This document shows positions 45,159-54,441 of a stretch of DNA of 64,000 nt, one piece after another. Source of the stretch: Selenomonas timonae (lineage in GTDB: Bacteria > Bacillota > Negativicutes > Selenomonadales > Selenomonadaceae); the NCBI RefSeq assembly GCF_014250475.1, contig NZ_CP060204.1:1749001-1813000 (forward strand), given 5' to 3'. Both the position numbers and the translations under genes were made by a program. Under the pieces are notes generated by a model. The model was given only the letters and a program-made list of their open reading frames with translations, had not been told where the DNA came from and did not search any database. Positions within the stretch are counted from its first letter, which is position 1, and the number at the start of each line of letters is the position of its first letter.

Positions 45159-46086
45159 TGCACAGAGCTATCCCTATGACGAACTTCTGCGTACGAATAT
45201 CGCTGGGATCGACATGCGGACGCCCGTCCTCACGGCGTCGGGCACGTTCGGCTTTGGTGAGGAGTTCGCGGACTTCGTCGATCTCGCGCGCCTCGGCGGC
45301 GTCATGGTGAAGGGCACAACGCTCGCACCACGGCGCGGCAATGACGGCGTGCGCATTGCGGAGACGCCGCAGGGTATGTTGAACTGTATCGGGTTGGAAA
45401 ATCCGGGCGTCGATGTCTTCCTGACGGAGATTCTGCCGCGCATTCAGCCCTATGGGATGAACGTCATCGTCAACATCTCGGGCAGCTCGGTCGAGGACTA
45501 TGCGGCGCTCGCCGCACGGCTCAACGTCGCGGGTGTTGCGGCGCTCGAGATCAATATCTCCTGCCCGAATGTCAAGGAGGGCGGCATTGTCTTCGGCACC
45601 GACCCGCACGCTGCGGCGGCAGTCGTGTGTGCCGTCAAAGCTGCATCTGAGAAGCCCGTCATCGCAAAGCTCTCGCCGAATGTCACGAGCATTACGGAGA
45701 TGGCGCTTGCCGTCGAGGAGGCGGGCGCGGATGTGATTTCGCTCATTAACACGCTCATCGGCATGCAGATCGACATCGTGCGTCGGCGTCCCGTGCTCGG
45801 CAACCGCACGGGCGGTCTCTCGGGACCTGCCGTGAAGCCCGTCGCCGTGCGCATGGTCTGGGATGTGGCACACGTGGTTCACGTGCCCGTCATCGGGATG
45901 GGCGGCATTTCCTCATGGCAGGATGCCGTTGAGTTCTTCCTCGCGGGCGCGTCCGCCGTGGCGGTCGGGACGGCGAACTTTATCGACCCTGCAATTACAA
46001 TGAAGATCTGCGACGGTCTGGGGGGTTATCTGCATGAGAATCAGATGTCGAGCATACGGGATCTCATTGGACAGGCATGGGAATAA
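45148..46086 (+). CDS. pyrD: Dihydroorotate dehydrogenase, catalytic subunit (class 1B)
   Basis: A 312-residue FMN enzyme oxidising dihydroorotate to orotate. Visible motifs are [27 protein letters not shown], the catalytic loop with Cys in [31 protein letters not shown] and [30 protein letters not shown]. The partner pyrK just upstream marks it as the NAD-linked class 1B type. ATG 45148 follows GGGAGAGG. It is the last pyr gene visible: pyrE and pyrF, which end the operon in Bacillus, are absent, and rnpB with its own promoter comes next. Confidence 0.96.
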   Translation: MPHNAQSYPYDELLRTNIAGIDMRTPVLTASGTFGFGEEFADFVDLARLGGVMVKGTTLAPRRGNDGVRIAETPQGMLNCIGLENPGVDVFLTEILPRIQPYGMNVIVNISGSSVEDYAALAARLNVAGVAALEINISCPNVKEGGIVFGTDPHAAAAVVCAVKAASEKPVIAKLSPNVTSITEMALAVEEAGADVISLINTLIGMQIDIVRRRPVLGNRTGGLSGPAVKPVAVRMVWDVAHVVHVPVIGMGGISSWQDAVEFFLAGASAVAVGTANFIDPAITMKICDGLGGYLHENQMSSIRDLIGQAWE

Positions 46087-46129
46087 ACATATTTTTTCGA
46101 AAGAATTTCACGCAAAAGGGATTTTCTGT

Positions 46130-46177
46130 TCGTAAGGTTGGCTCTCCTCCCGTATCGCACAAGGGCTAGGGGGACTT
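46130..46177 (+). repeat. Possible third, degenerate copy of the GC-rich repeat
   Basis: CTCCTCCCGTATCGCAC followed by AAGGGCTAGGGGG recalls the CTCCCCCGT-GTCGC-ACGGGGGAG hairpin of copies A and B but pairs poorly. It lies in the short gap between pyrD and the rnpB promoter, which holds no gene. Confidence 0.3.
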
Positions 46178-46207
46178 TTGACACCTGAGCCCCACATGTG
46201 GTATAAT
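46178..46207 (+). promoter_or_regulatory. Strong promoter of rnpB
   Basis: Consensus TTGACA (46178-46183) and consensus TATAAT (46202-46207), 18 bases apart, with a TGG extended -10. Transcription should begin near 46214. Confidence 0.88.
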
Positions 46208-46214
46208 CTTCCCG

Positions 46215-46574
46215 TTGGTATGAGAAACCGAGACAATCGCGTCCATCTCGATGGGCGAGGAAAGTCCGAGCTCCATAGGGCAGTGTGCTGGATAACGTCC
46301 AGCGAGGGTGACCTCAGGGACAGTGCCATAGAAATTTAGACCGCCGATCTGATCGGTAAGGGTGGAAAGGTGCGGTAAGAGCGCACCAGCAGTCGGGTGA
46401 CCGGCTGGCTTGGGTAAACCCCACATGGAGCAAGACCAAATAGGGAAGGGTTAAGGCGGCTCGTCGACCTTCCGGGTAGTGTCGCTAGAGGCGTTCGGCA
46501 ACGGGCGTCCCAGATAAATGATTGTCGCCGCCCGTGTGGCGGAACAGAACTCGGCTTATTGGTTTCTCACAGCC
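46215..46574 (+). ncRNA. rnpB: RNase P RNA
   Basis: Catalytic RNA of ribonuclease P, which trims the 5' leader of tRNA precursors. The conserved core GAGGAAAGTCCGAGCTCC (from 46257) and the 3' conserved ACAGAACTCGGCTTATTGG are both present. The ends pair: TGAGAAACC (46221-46229) with GGTTTCTCA (46561-46569), forming P1. AGAGCGCACCAGCAG, GGGTAAACCCC and AGGCGTTCGGCAACG fit further conserved parts. The layout is consistent with the ancestral A-type rather than the Bacillus B-type, but I have not folded it. Exact ends are uncertain by a few bases. Confidence 0.95.
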
Positions 46575-46641
46575 AATGCTATCGAAGACGCATTTAATGT
46601 ACTCAGGTTTGTCTTGGGTATCGGTGGAAGGAAGTGTTTGC

Positions 46642-47304
46642 TTGCGAAAGAAAATCAAGATTCTTGCGTTATCCGCGATGCTTCTCTGCTCCGCAGCAGT
46701 TGCGAGTGCAGAGTCATTCCAGCTCGGCGATCAGGGAACTGACGTAGCCGAGATTCAGGGACAGCTGTCCAGCTTTGGTTATGACGTTGTTGCAGATGGA
46801 GATTTTGGCCCTGCAACGGCAGAGGCAGTGAAGGAATTCCAATCAGCACAGGGACTTGATGTCGACGGGATGGTAGGGCCTTCCACGTATCAGGCACTTC
46901 TTGGAAAATCCATGCCGCAGGTCAGCCGCGGTTCGAACTACATCGTTCGCCGCGTGATCTCTGACTCCATGCAGTACATTGGAGTTCCGTATTCCTTTGG
47001 CGGCACGACGCCCGCAGGATTTGACTGCTCCGGCTTTGTGCGCTACGTATTTGCCAATGCGGGCATCTATCTCCCGCGCACGGCAGACGCACAGTATGAT
47101 GTCGGCTATCCTGTCTCCTCGTCGGAGATGGTGCCCGGCGATCTCGTATTCTTCTCGACGTATGAGTACGGTCCGTCGCATGTCGGCATCTATCTCGGCA
47201 ACGGCAACTTTATCAATGCTTCGTCGAGCCGCGGCGTTGCGATCGACAATCTGTACGGCGGCTACTGGGGCGCGTGCTACATTGGAGCGCGACGCATCAT
47301 GTGA
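46642..47304 (+). CDS. Secreted NlpC/P60 peptidoglycan hydrolase with PG-binding domain
   Basis: A 220-residue exported cell-wall hydrolase. The TTG start at 46642, preceded by GGAAGGAAG, gives a proper signal peptide (about 1-23, LRKKIKILALSAMLLC to AVASAES). Residues about 25-85 form a PG_binding_1 domain (GDQGTDVAEIQGQL, DGDFGPATAEAVKEFQSAQGL, DGMVGPSTYQALLG). The C-terminal NlpC/P60 domain has the catalytic Cys in GFDCSGFVRYVF and His in PSHVGIYLGNGNFINA. Such enzymes cut D-Glu-meso-DAP bonds in peptidoglycan stems. A longer frame reaching back into rnpB is not real. A terminator follows at once. Confidence 0.92.
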   Translation: MRKKIKILALSAMLLCSAAVASAESFQLGDQGTDVAEIQGQLSSFGYDVVADGDFGPATAEAVKEFQSAQGLDVDGMVGPSTYQALLGKSMPQVSRGSNYIVRRVISDSMQYIGVPYSFGGTTPAGFDCSGFVRYVFANAGIYLPRTADAQYDVGYPVSSSEMVPGDLVFFSTYEYGPSHVGIYLGNGNFINASSSRGVAIDNLYGGYWGACYIGARRIM

Positions 47305-47317
47305 TATGCGGAATCAG

Positions 47318-47342
47318 GAGAGGGGCGCTGCCCCTCTTTTTT
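47318..47342 (+). terminator. Rho-independent terminator after NlpC/P60 gene
   Basis: GAGAGGGGC and GCCCCTCT pair around a short loop and are followed by a T6 run. Confidence 0.92.
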
Positions 47343-47373
47343 CATAGGAGAAAACAATGTCCGATCTATTTCT

Positions 47374-47402
47374 TTGCCTTCTTGTTTTCCTCATGCTATA
47401 CT
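47374..47402 (+). promoter_or_regulatory. Promoter of the dprA operon
   Basis: TTGCCT (47374-47379) and TATACT (47397-47402) lie 17 bases apart, with an extended TGC before the -10. It would drive dprA-topA-trmFO-hslVU from a leader of about 95 bases in which I see nothing else. Confidence 0.65.
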
Positions 47403-47504
47403 ATGTTTTCGGTGATGAGCTGTTCCCGCGATGAACTTTCTACATTATTATTCCTATCGGTTGCATTATTGTATGATTTTATGTAATATGGGGAGCGTAC
47501 CGCC

Positions 47505-48596
47505 ATGGAGGATCGATGGTATTTAGCGGCGCTGCTGCAGTGCCGCCAGATCGGTAGCGTGCGTATGCGCCGTCTGTGTGCAGTTGTGCCCGAGGCGCGG
47601 GAGATCTGGGCGATGTCCGCTGCAGCCCTGTGTGCGACGGGCATTCTGTCCGATGCACTGGCAGATGATCTGGCACGTCATATGCAGGCGCATCCCGATC
47701 TGCCGGAGCGGATTGCGGCGGACTGCGCACGCACGGACGTGTCCATCATCAGTATTGATGACGAACTCTATCCCGTTGTGCTGCGCGAGATCTTCGATCC
47801 GCCGCTCGTCCTCTACTATCGTGGTACGCTCGTACCGGATGCGCGTCGGATTGGCATGGTCGGCGCACGCAAATTCACCGCCTATGGTGAGGCGGCAGCG
47901 ATGGAGTTTGCCGAGAGGCTTGCGGCGGCGGGTGTGACTGTCGTGAGCGGAGCAGCGCGCGGCATTGATACACGTGCGCATCGCGGGGCACTGCGCGGCG
48001 GCAGGACGGTCGCGGTGCTCGGCTGCGGCGTGGATATTGCGTACCCGCCGGAGAACCGCCGTCTGCTCGCGCAGATCATCGAGACGGGAGGCGCAGTGAT
48101 CTCCGAGTATGCACCGGGGACGCAGCCGCTGCCCGCCTTTTTCCCTGCGCGCAACCGCATCATCAGCGGGCTGTCCGAGGGGGCGCTCGTCGTCGAGGCT
48201 GCAAAGCGCAGCGGATCGCTCATCACGGCGGAGATGGCGCTGAGCGAAGGGCGGGACGTGTATGCGATTCCGGGCAGCATATACTCGCCGCAGAGCAACG
48301 GATGTCACAATCTCATCCGCGCGGGTGCGCGCCTCGTGGAGTCACCGCAGGAGATCCTTGAGGAAATGCACCTCGCAGAACCGCCGCGCCGCCCCGCACG
48401 CGATCAACTGACACCGGAGGAAGCTCGCATCTATCAGGTACTGTCCTTCGAGCACGCACTCACGATGGATGAGATCGTGGACAGTATGCCGGAGCATGTT
48501 ACGGCAAATATTCCGCTGCTCCTGCTCCAAATGCAGCTGAAGGGAATTATTACAGAGAATGAAATGCACGCCTATCGGCGCGTTGAAAGGAACTGA
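47505..48596 (+). CDS. dprA: DNA-processing protein DprA
   Basis: A 363-residue protein that protects incoming single-stranded DNA and loads RecA during natural transformation. The Rossmann-like core is clear: IGMVGARKFTAYGEAAA, VVSGAARGIDTRAHRGAL, VAVLGCGVDIAYPPENRRL, FPARNRIISGLSEGALVVEAAKRSGSL and GRDVYAIPGSIYSPQSNGCHNLI. An N-terminal HhH-like region (residues 1-75) and a C-terminal winged helix (about 300-363) flank it. It opens the operon with topA; comEA and comEC in the same window support a competence pathway. Confidence 0.95.
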   Translation: MEDRWYLAALLQCRQIGSVRMRRLCAVVPEAREIWAMSAAALCATGILSDALADDLARHMQAHPDLPERIAADCARTDVSIISIDDELYPVVLREIFDPPLVLYYRGTLVPDARRIGMVGARKFTAYGEAAAMEFAERLAAAGVTVVSGAARGIDTRAHRGALRGGRTVAVLGCGVDIAYPPENRRLLAQIIETGGAVISEYAPGTQPLPAFFPARNRIISGLSEGALVVEAAKRSGSLITAEMALSEGRDVYAIPGSIYSPQSNGCHNLIRAGARLVESPQEILEEMHLAEPPRRPARDQLTPEEARIYQVLSFEHALTMDEIVDSMPEHVTANIPLLLLQMQLKGIITENEMHAYRRVERN

Positions 48597-48600
48597 CGGA

Positions 48601-50892
48601 TTGGCTACGCTGACATCTGCATCGAAAACGAAAACATCCAAATCGAAAGGCGCAAAAACTACAAAAAACACGAGTGCGTCGGGGAAGAAATCATCCAAAA
48701 AAATCCTTGTGATCGTCGAGTCTCCCGCGAAGGCAAAGACCATCGAGCGTCACCTTGGGAAGAACTACATCGTGAGAGCGTCGATGGGGCATCTGCGCGA
48801 TCTGCCGAAGAGCCAGTTCGGCATTGATGTCGAGAATGAATTTGCACCGAAGTATATCAATGTGCGCGGCAAGGGTGAGCTCATCCGCGCGCTCAAAAAA
48901 GAGGCGAAGAACGCGGACAAGATCTATCTCGCAAGCGATCCTGACCGCGAGGGCGAGGCAATCGCGTGGCATCTGGCGTTCATCCTCGGCGTAGACCCCG
49001 AGAAGGACTGCCGCATTGTGTTCCACGAGATCACAAAGCCCGCGATCGAGGAGGCGGTGCAGCATCCGCGCCCGATTCACATGGAGCAGGTGGATGCGCA
49101 GCAGGCGCGCCGTATGCTCGACCGCATTGTCGGCTATAAGCTCTCGCCGCTGCTCTGGCGCAAGGTACGCAAGGGACTGTCCGCCGGGCGCGTGCAGTCC
49201 GTGACCGTGCGTCTCATCTGTGATCGGGAGCGCGAGATCGAGGCGTTCCAGTCCGAGGAGTATTGGACGGTCGAGGCAAAGCTGAAAAAGGGGAAGAATG
49301 CCTTTACGGCGGATGTCACGCATGTGCGCGGAAAGAAGCTCGTGCTGCACAGCGAGGCGGAGACGAAGGCGCTGACGGACGATCTCGCAGGGCAGGACTT
49401 TACCGTGAAGGAGGTCAAGCGCAGCGAGCGCCGCAAGAAGGCGGCGCCGCCCTTTACGACGAGCTCTCTGCAGCAGGATGCCGCGCGCAAGCTCGGCTTT
49501 ACCTCGGGGCGCACGATGATGATTGCCCAGCAGCTCTACGAGGGCGTTGTACTCGGCAGACAGGGCGCAACGGGTCTCATCACGTACATGAGAACGGATT
49601 CGACGCGCATCTCGAACCTCGCTGTGGATGAGGCGCGCAGCTATCTCAGTGAGACATACGGGAGGGACTATGTTCCCCCGCGTCCGAATATCTATGCGAT
49701 GGGCAAAAAGGCGCAGGACGCGCATGAGGGCATCCGCCCGACGAGCATCGTGCGTACGCCGGCGGATGTCGAACCGTATCTGAACCGTGACCAGCTGCGC
49801 CTCTACACGCTCATCTGGCAGCGCTTTGCCGCGAGTCAGATGTCTGCCGCCGTCTACGATACGATTGCAGCACAGATTGCGGCGGGGGACTACCAGCTGC
49901 GCGCACATGGCTCGAAGCTGAAGTTCAAGGGCTATACCGCCGTCTATGTGGGCGCGGAGATTGCAAAGAAGGAAAAGGATACACTGCTGCCGGAGCTTGA
50001 GGCGGGCGATGCACTTGCGCTCTCCGATCTGAAACCCGAGCAGCATTTCACCGAGCCGCCGCCGCGCTACAACGACGCGTCGATTGTCAAGACGCTCGAG
50101 GAGATGGGGATTGGGCGTCCGAGCACCTATGCGCCGATCATCGAGACGATTCAGAAGCGCGGCTATGTTGAGCGTCGCGAGAAGCAGTTTCGCCCGACAG
50201 AGCTCGGTTTCATCGTCACCGATATGCTCGAGGAATACTTCAAGGACATTGTGGACGTGAAGTTCACGGCGAATCTCGAGGGAGAGCTGGACGAGGTTGC
50301 GGACGGCACGCTCGACAAGAACGATCTGCTCCGCAAATTCTACGATCCGTTCGACGAAACGCTGAAGCAGGCGGAGGAGGTCATCGGGGAGGTCGAGATT
50401 CCCGACGAGGTCACGGACATTCCCTGCGACAAATGCGGCCGCATGATGGTGGTCAAGCAGGGGCGCTTCGGCAAGTTCCTCGCCTGCCCCGGGTTTCCGG
50501 ACTGCCGCAATGCCAAGCCGCTGCTGCGCGATACGGGGGTTGCGTGTCCGAAATGCGGCGGTAAGATCGTCGAGCGCAAGAGTCGGCGCGGGCGTGCGTT
50601 CTTCGGTTGCGATCATTATCCGGACTGTGACTATACAACGTGGGACGAACCGCAGCAGGAGAAATGCAAGGTCTGCGGCTCGTTCATGCAGAAGCATCGC
50701 TACCGCACGGGGCGCAGCATCCTCTATTGCAGCAACGAGGCGTGCAGTTCGCGGGTCGGCAGCCCGATCGAGAAGGAGCTCGCACGCCAGAAGGAGCGTG
50801 CGGCAGCAAAGGCGGACGGTGCACCCAAGGGAGAGACGAAGGGCAAAGCTGTGAAGAAGTCTGCGCCACGCCGCAAGGGTACGCGCGCATGA
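48601..50892 (+). CDS. topA: DNA topoisomerase I
   Basis: A 763-residue type IA topoisomerase that relaxes negative supercoils. It has the TOPRIM domain ([32 protein letters not shown]), the active-site Tyr in [15 protein letters not shown], and three C-terminal four-Cys zinc ribbons ([35 protein letters not shown]). A basic tail ([17 protein letters not shown]) ends it. Before the TOPRIM there is an unusual extension of about 30 residues made almost only of Lys, Ser, Thr, Ala and Gly. I choose TTG at 48601, five bases after the dprA stop with GAAAGGAA upstream. The end overlaps trmFO by four bases. Confidence 0.95.
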   Translation: MATLTSASKTKTSKSKGAKTTKNTSASGKKSSKKILVIVESPAKAKTIERHLGKNYIVRASMGHLRDLPKSQFGIDVENEFAPKYINVRGKGELIRALKKEAKNADKIYLASDPDREGEAIAWHLAFILGVDPEKDCRIVFHEITKPAIEEAVQHPRPIHMEQVDAQQARRMLDRIVGYKLSPLLWRKVRKGLSAGRVQSVTVRLICDREREIEAFQSEEYWTVEAKLKKGKNAFTADVTHVRGKKLVLHSEAETKALTDDLAGQDFTVKEVKRSERRKKAAPPFTTSSLQQDAARKLGFTSGRTMMIAQQLYEGVVLGRQGATGLITYMRTDSTRISNLAVDEARSYLSETYGRDYVPPRPNIYAMGKKAQDAHEGIRPTSIVRTPADVEPYLNRDQLRLYTLIWQRFAASQMSAAVYDTIAAQIAAGDYQLRAHGSKLKFKGYTAVYVGAEIAKKEKDTLLPELEAGDALALSDLKPEQHFTEPPPRYNDASIVKTLEEMGIGRPSTYAPIIETIQKRGYVERREKQFRPTELGFIVTDMLEEYFKDIVDVKFTANLEGELDEVADGTLDKNDLLRKFYDPFDETLKQAEEVIGEVEIPDEVTDIPCDKCGRMMVVKQGRFGKFLACPGFPDCRNAKPLLRDTGVACPKCGGKIVERKSRRGRAFFGCDHYPDCDYTTWDEPQQEKCKVCGSFMQKHRYRTGRSILYCSNEACSSRVGSPIEKELARQKERAAAKADGAPKGETKGKAVKKSAPRRKGTRA

Positions 50893-52226
50893 AGAAGGTC
50901 ATTGTCATAGGCGCAGGGCTCGCGGGAAGCGAGGCAGCATGGCAGGCAGCGGAGGCGGGCACACGGGTCGAACTCTATGAAATGCGCCCGCTGCGCAGAT
51001 CGCCCGCACACAAGACGGACGGCTTTGCCGAGCTCGTCTGCAGCAATTCCCTGCGCGGCGCAGGACTCGAAAACGCCGTCGGCGTCCTCAAGGAGGAGAT
51101 GCGCCGCCTACACGCGCTCATCATGGAGGCGGCGGATGCAACCGCCGTTCCTGCCGGCGGGGCGCTCGCGGTCGACCGCACGGCATTCAGCGACTATGTT
51201 ACGCGGCGCATTGAAGCACATCCGAACATCAGCGTGCGTCATGAGGAGATCACGGAGCTTCCCTCAACTGATGAGGCGATTGTTGTCTGTGCCTCGGGGC
51301 CGCTCACGGACGGCGCACTCGCTGATCAGATCCGTGCGCTGCTCGGCGACGATGCACTCTATTTCTACGATGCCGCTGCTCCGCTCGTCAGCTTTGCGAG
51401 CATTGATATGACGGCGGCGTATCGTGCCTCCCGCTATGGGAAAGGGGAGGCGGCATACATCAACTGCCCGATGGATGAGGCGCAGTACGATGCGTTCTGG
51501 ACGGCGCTGACGACAGCAGAGACGGCAAAGGCGCATGATTTTGAAAAGGAAATATTCTTCGAGGGATGCATGCCCGTTGAGGTCATGGCAGCGCGCGGCA
51601 AGGACACTCTCCTCTACGGACCACTCAAGCCTGTCGGGCTCGAGCATCCCGAGACGGGCATGCGTCCTCATGCTGTGGTGCAGCTGCGTCAGGACAATGC
51701 GGAGGGGACGATCTACAACATCGTCGGATTTCAGACGCGGCTCAAATGGCCGGAGCAGCGGCGTGTCTTTCAGATGATCCCGGGGCTGACGAATGCCGAG
51801 TTTCTGCGCTACGGCGTGATGCACCGCAACAGCTTTATCAACGCACCGCGCCATCTGTGCCCGACCTTTCAGCTCCGCATCAATGAACGCCTTTTCTTTG
51901 CGGGGCAGATGACGGGCGTGGAGGGTTATGTCGAGTCCGCAGCCTCGGGGCTTACGGCGGGTGTCAATGCCGCGCGCCTTGCGGCAGATAAGGAACCTCT
52001 TGTCTTTCCGCAGACGACCTGTCACGGCGCGCTTGCACACTACATCACGACCTGCGATCCCGATCACTTTCAGCCGATGAACATCAACTTCGGGCTGCTT
52101 CCGCGCCTCGAGAATCTGCCGCGGCGCACGCGCAAGCCTCAGAAAAAACTTATGCTTGCAGAACGTGCCTTAGAGGAACTCACAAAGTTTCATGCGGAGC
52201 ATATGAAAGGACTATACAGCGTATGA
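50889..52226 (+). CDS. trmFO: Folate-dependent tRNA U54 methyltransferase TrmFO
   Basis: A 445-residue flavoenzyme making ribothymidine at position 54 of tRNA with methylene-tetrahydrofolate and FADH2, the Gram-positive alternative to SAM-dependent TrmA. It begins with the FAD-binding [19 protein letters not shown], followed by [28 protein letters not shown], with the conserved Cys, and later [23 protein letters not shown] 50889 overlaps the topA stop (ATGA). In Bacillus a xerC-like gene follows; here hslV does. Confidence 0.97.
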   Translation: MKKVIVIGAGLAGSEAAWQAAEAGTRVELYEMRPLRRSPAHKTDGFAELVCSNSLRGAGLENAVGVLKEEMRRLHALIMEAADATAVPAGGALAVDRTAFSDYVTRRIEAHPNISVRHEEITELPSTDEAIVVCASGPLTDGALADQIRALLGDDALYFYDAAAPLVSFASIDMTAAYRASRYGKGEAAYINCPMDEAQYDAFWTALTTAETAKAHDFEKEIFFEGCMPVEVMAARGKDTLLYGPLKPVGLEHPETGMRPHAVVQLRQDNAEGTIYNIVGFQTRLKWPEQRRVFQMIPGLTNAEFLRYGVMHRNSFINAPRHLCPTFQLRINERLFFAGQMTGVEGYVESAASGLTAGVNAARLAADKEPLVFPQTTCHGALAHYITTCDPDHFQPMNINFGLLPRLENLPRRTRKPQKKLMLAERALEELTKFHAEHMKGLYSV

Positions 52227-52762
52227 TATTTCATGCAACAACCATTGTCGCCGTCAAGAAGGACAATAAGGTTGCCATTGCGGGCGACGGGCAGGTGACC
52301 TTCGGCGAGCGTGCCATTATGAAGGCAAATGCGCGCAAGGTGCGCCGCCTCTATCACGGAAAGATTCTCGCGGGATTTGCGGGATCGGTCGCGGATGCGT
52401 TTACCCTGTTTGAGAAATTCGAGGTCAAGCTCGAATCCTACAGCGGCAACCTGCAGCGCGCCGCCGTGGAGCTTGCGAAGGACTGGCGCACGGACAAGGT
52501 GCTGCGCAAGCTCGAAGCGCTGCTGCTCGTGGCGGATAAGGACGGCATTCTCATGATCTCCGGCAATGGTGAGGTCATTGAGCCGGACGGGGACTGTACG
52601 GCAATCGGCTCGGGCGGCTTTTTTGCACTCGCTGCCGCGCGTGCCCTCGTTGCGCACAGTACGATGGACGCACCCGCGATTGCGCAGGAATCGCTGTCGA
52701 TTGCGGCGGACATCTGCGTCTATACGAATCATAATATTACGGTGGAGGTACTGGAATCATGA
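52223..52762 (+). CDS. hslV: ATP-dependent protease subunit HslV
   Basis: A 179-residue proteasome-like peptidase of the HslUV complex. The sequence [28 protein letters not shown] holds the catalytic Thr of TTIVAV, exposed by removal of a short leader of about five residues as in Bacillus Cod[15 protein letters not shown] and NHNITVEVL near the end are family-typical. Its ATG overlaps the trmFO stop and its own stop overlaps the hslU start (ATGA), so the protease pair is translationally coupled. Confidence 0.96.
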   Translation: MIFHATTIVAVKKDNKVAIAGDGQVTFGERAIMKANARKVRRLYHGKILAGFAGSVADAFTLFEKFEVKLESYSGNLQRAAVELAKDWRTDKVLRKLEALLLVADKDGILMISGNGEVIEPDGDCTAIGSGGFFALAAARALVAHSTMDAPAIAQESLSIAADICVYTNHNITVEVLES

Positions 52763-54153
52763 GTCAGATCGGGGTCAACGAACAGACGCCGCGCGAGATC
52801 GTTGCCGAGCTCGACAAATACATCGTCGGCCAGCACGAGGCAAAGCGCTCCGTCGCCATCGCACTCCGCAACCGCTGGCGCAGTCGGCAGCTGGATGATG
52901 ATATGCGCGAGGATGTCGTGCCGAAGAACATCCTGATGATCGGCTCGACCGGCGTCGGCAAGACCGAGATTGCGCGCCGTCTCGCACGCCTCGTGCGCGC
53001 CCCGTTCCTCAAGGTAGAGGCGACGAAGTTCACGGAGGTCGGCTATGTGGGGCGCGATGTCGAGTCCATTGTGCGCGATCTTGTTGAAACCTCTGTGCGC
53101 ATGGTGCGTCAGCAGAAGATCAATGAGGTGCAGGAAAAGGCGAAGGAGAACGCCGAGGAGCGTCTGATCGACGTATTCGTTCCGCCCGCGAAAAAAACCG
53201 CGAATCCGCTCAGCAATCTGTTTTCATCCGAGCAGGAGGAAAAGCAGGAGCAGGAGGAGCCGCCGAAGTATCAGGCGGGGCGCGAATGGGTGCGCAAACG
53301 CCTCAACAAGGGGGAACTTGAGAACGATGTGATCGAGATCGATGTGGAGGAATCCGCGCGGCCGATGGGCAGCATGTTTGCAGGTTCGTCTCTGGAGAGC
53401 ATGAGCGACAACTTGCAGTCCATGATTGGCAAGCTCGTGCCGAAGAATCGTCGCAAGCGCAAGGTCACGGTCGATCAGGCGCGCAAGATCTTCACGGCAG
53501 AGGAAGCAGACAAACTCATTGATATGGATGTTGTTGCCGAGGAGGCGGTGCACACCGCCGAGTACAGCGGCATTGTCTTCCTCGATGAGATCGACAAGGT
53601 GGCAGTCAGCAACGGGCGCAGCGCGGGTGCGGATATCTCGCGTGAGGGCGTGCAGCGTGACATCCTGCCCATTGTCGAGGGTTCTACGGTAATGACGAAG
53701 TATGGCCCTGTCAAGACAGATCATATTCTCTTCATCGCGGCGGGGGCATTCCATACGGCGAAGCCATCCGATCTCATTCCGGAGCTGCAGGGGCGCTTCC
53801 CAATTCGCGTCGAGCTCAAGTCGCTCGTCAAGGAGGACTTTGAGCGCATCCTCACGGAGCCGAAGAACGCGCTCATCAAGCAGTATCGCGCATTGCTCGG
53901 CGTTGAGGGCGTATCCCTGACCTTTCAGGAGGATGCTATCGGACGCATTGCGGAGCTGGCGGAGACGGTCAACGAGCAGACGGAGGACATCGGGGCACGA
54001 CGCCTCTATACTCTCCTTGAAAAGCTCCTCGAGAACCTGTCCTTTGAGGCACCCAATCTTACGGAAAAGGATGTTGTCATCGATACCGCCTATGTGGATC
54101 GCTGCCTTGCCGACATCGCGGGCGATCACGACGTATCGCGTTTTATTCTGTAA
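52759..54153 (+). CDS. hslU: ATP-dependent protease ATPase subunit HslU
   Basis: A 464-residue AAA+ unfoldase feeding substrates to HslV. It has [19 protein letters not shown] at the N-terminus, Walker [14 protein letters not shown], the pore motif region [18 protein letters not shown], an inserted I-domain (about residues 110-240, here with the Glu-rich [12 protein letters not shown]), Walker [12 protein letters not shown] and the sensor-2 [14 protein letters not shown]. It ends DVSRFIL, the C-terminal tail that docks into HslV. It is the last gene of the operon; codY, which follows in Bacillus, is not here. Confidence 0.97.
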   Translation: MSQIGVNEQTPREIVAELDKYIVGQHEAKRSVAIALRNRWRSRQLDDDMREDVVPKNILMIGSTGVGKTEIARRLARLVRAPFLKVEATKFTEVGYVGRDVESIVRDLVETSVRMVRQQKINEVQEKAKENAEERLIDVFVPPAKKTANPLSNLFSSEQEEKQEQEEPPKYQAGREWVRKRLNKGELENDVIEIDVEESARPMGSMFAGSSLESMSDNLQSMIGKLVPKNRRKRKVTVDQARKIFTAEEADKLIDMDVVAEEAVHTAEYSGIVFLDEIDKVAVSNGRSAGADISREGVQRDILPIVEGSTVMTKYGPVKTDHILFIAAGAFHTAKPSDLIPELQGRFPIRVELKSLVKEDFERILTEPKNALIKQYRALLGVEGVSLTFQEDAIGRIAELAETVNEQTEDIGARRLYTLLEKLLENLSFEAPNLTEKDVVIDTAYVDRCLADIAGDHDVSRFIL

Positions 54154-54171
54154 TACGATTTCGATGCATAA

Positions 54172-54333
54172 GGAAGCACTGATAAATTCAGCCACGCCAT
54201 CTTGACGCATCTTTTTTGCCCGCACTTCGTCGGCAAATCCTCCACATAGCCTCTGCTATGCGTCCGGTTTGCCTCCTAGTTCGGACGAAAAAATCTACGC
54301 CAATCTGACGGACTTCATTTTATCAGCGATTCC
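54172..54333. repeat. 162-base imperfect palindromic intergenic element
   Basis: The left arm GGAAGCACTGATAAA mirrors the right-hand end TTTATCAGCGATTCC; inner blocks also pair (GGCAAA with TTTGCC, CGTC with GACG). The exact centre is CATAGC-CTCT-GCTATG at 54245-54260. Arms match at roughly 60 percent of positions, clustered in blocks. It contains no coding frame of note and fills the gap between hslU and the terminator before rarA. Confidence 0.8.
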
Positions 54334-54338
54334 ATAAG

Positions 54339-54369
54339 AACGGTTTGGAATCTTTCCAAGCCGTTTTTT
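54339..54369 (+). terminator. Rho-independent terminator downstream of hslU
   Basis: AACGG-T-TTGGAA and TTCCAA-G-CCGTT pair around TCT and are followed by a T run. It lies beyond the palindromic element and closes the dprA-hslU transcript. Confidence 0.88.
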
Positions 54370-54372
54370 CTA

Positions 54373-54401
54373 TTGCCTAAGTTTGCATTTTATGAGATAA
54401 T
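54373..54401 (+). promoter_or_regulatory. Promoter of rarA
   Basis: TTGCCT (54373-54378) and GATAAT (54396-54401), 17 bases apart, with TGA forming an extended -10. It lies right after the preceding terminator, so the in-frame TTG at 54373 is promoter, not start codon. Confidence 0.6.
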
Positions 54402-54441
54402 CCATTGTGACATAATCTGCACATGGGAGGTGAGCATCAGC

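Noticed and set aside
46522-46641. N-terminal extension of the NlpC/P60 protein reaching into rnpB
   Set aside because: The extension overlaps the 3' part of RNase P RNA and places extra residues before a perfect signal peptide that starts at TTG 46642.
54154-54372. Small genes in the hslU-rarA gap
   Set aside because: No frame with a ribosome-binding site exists; the sequence is the large palindromic element plus a terminator.
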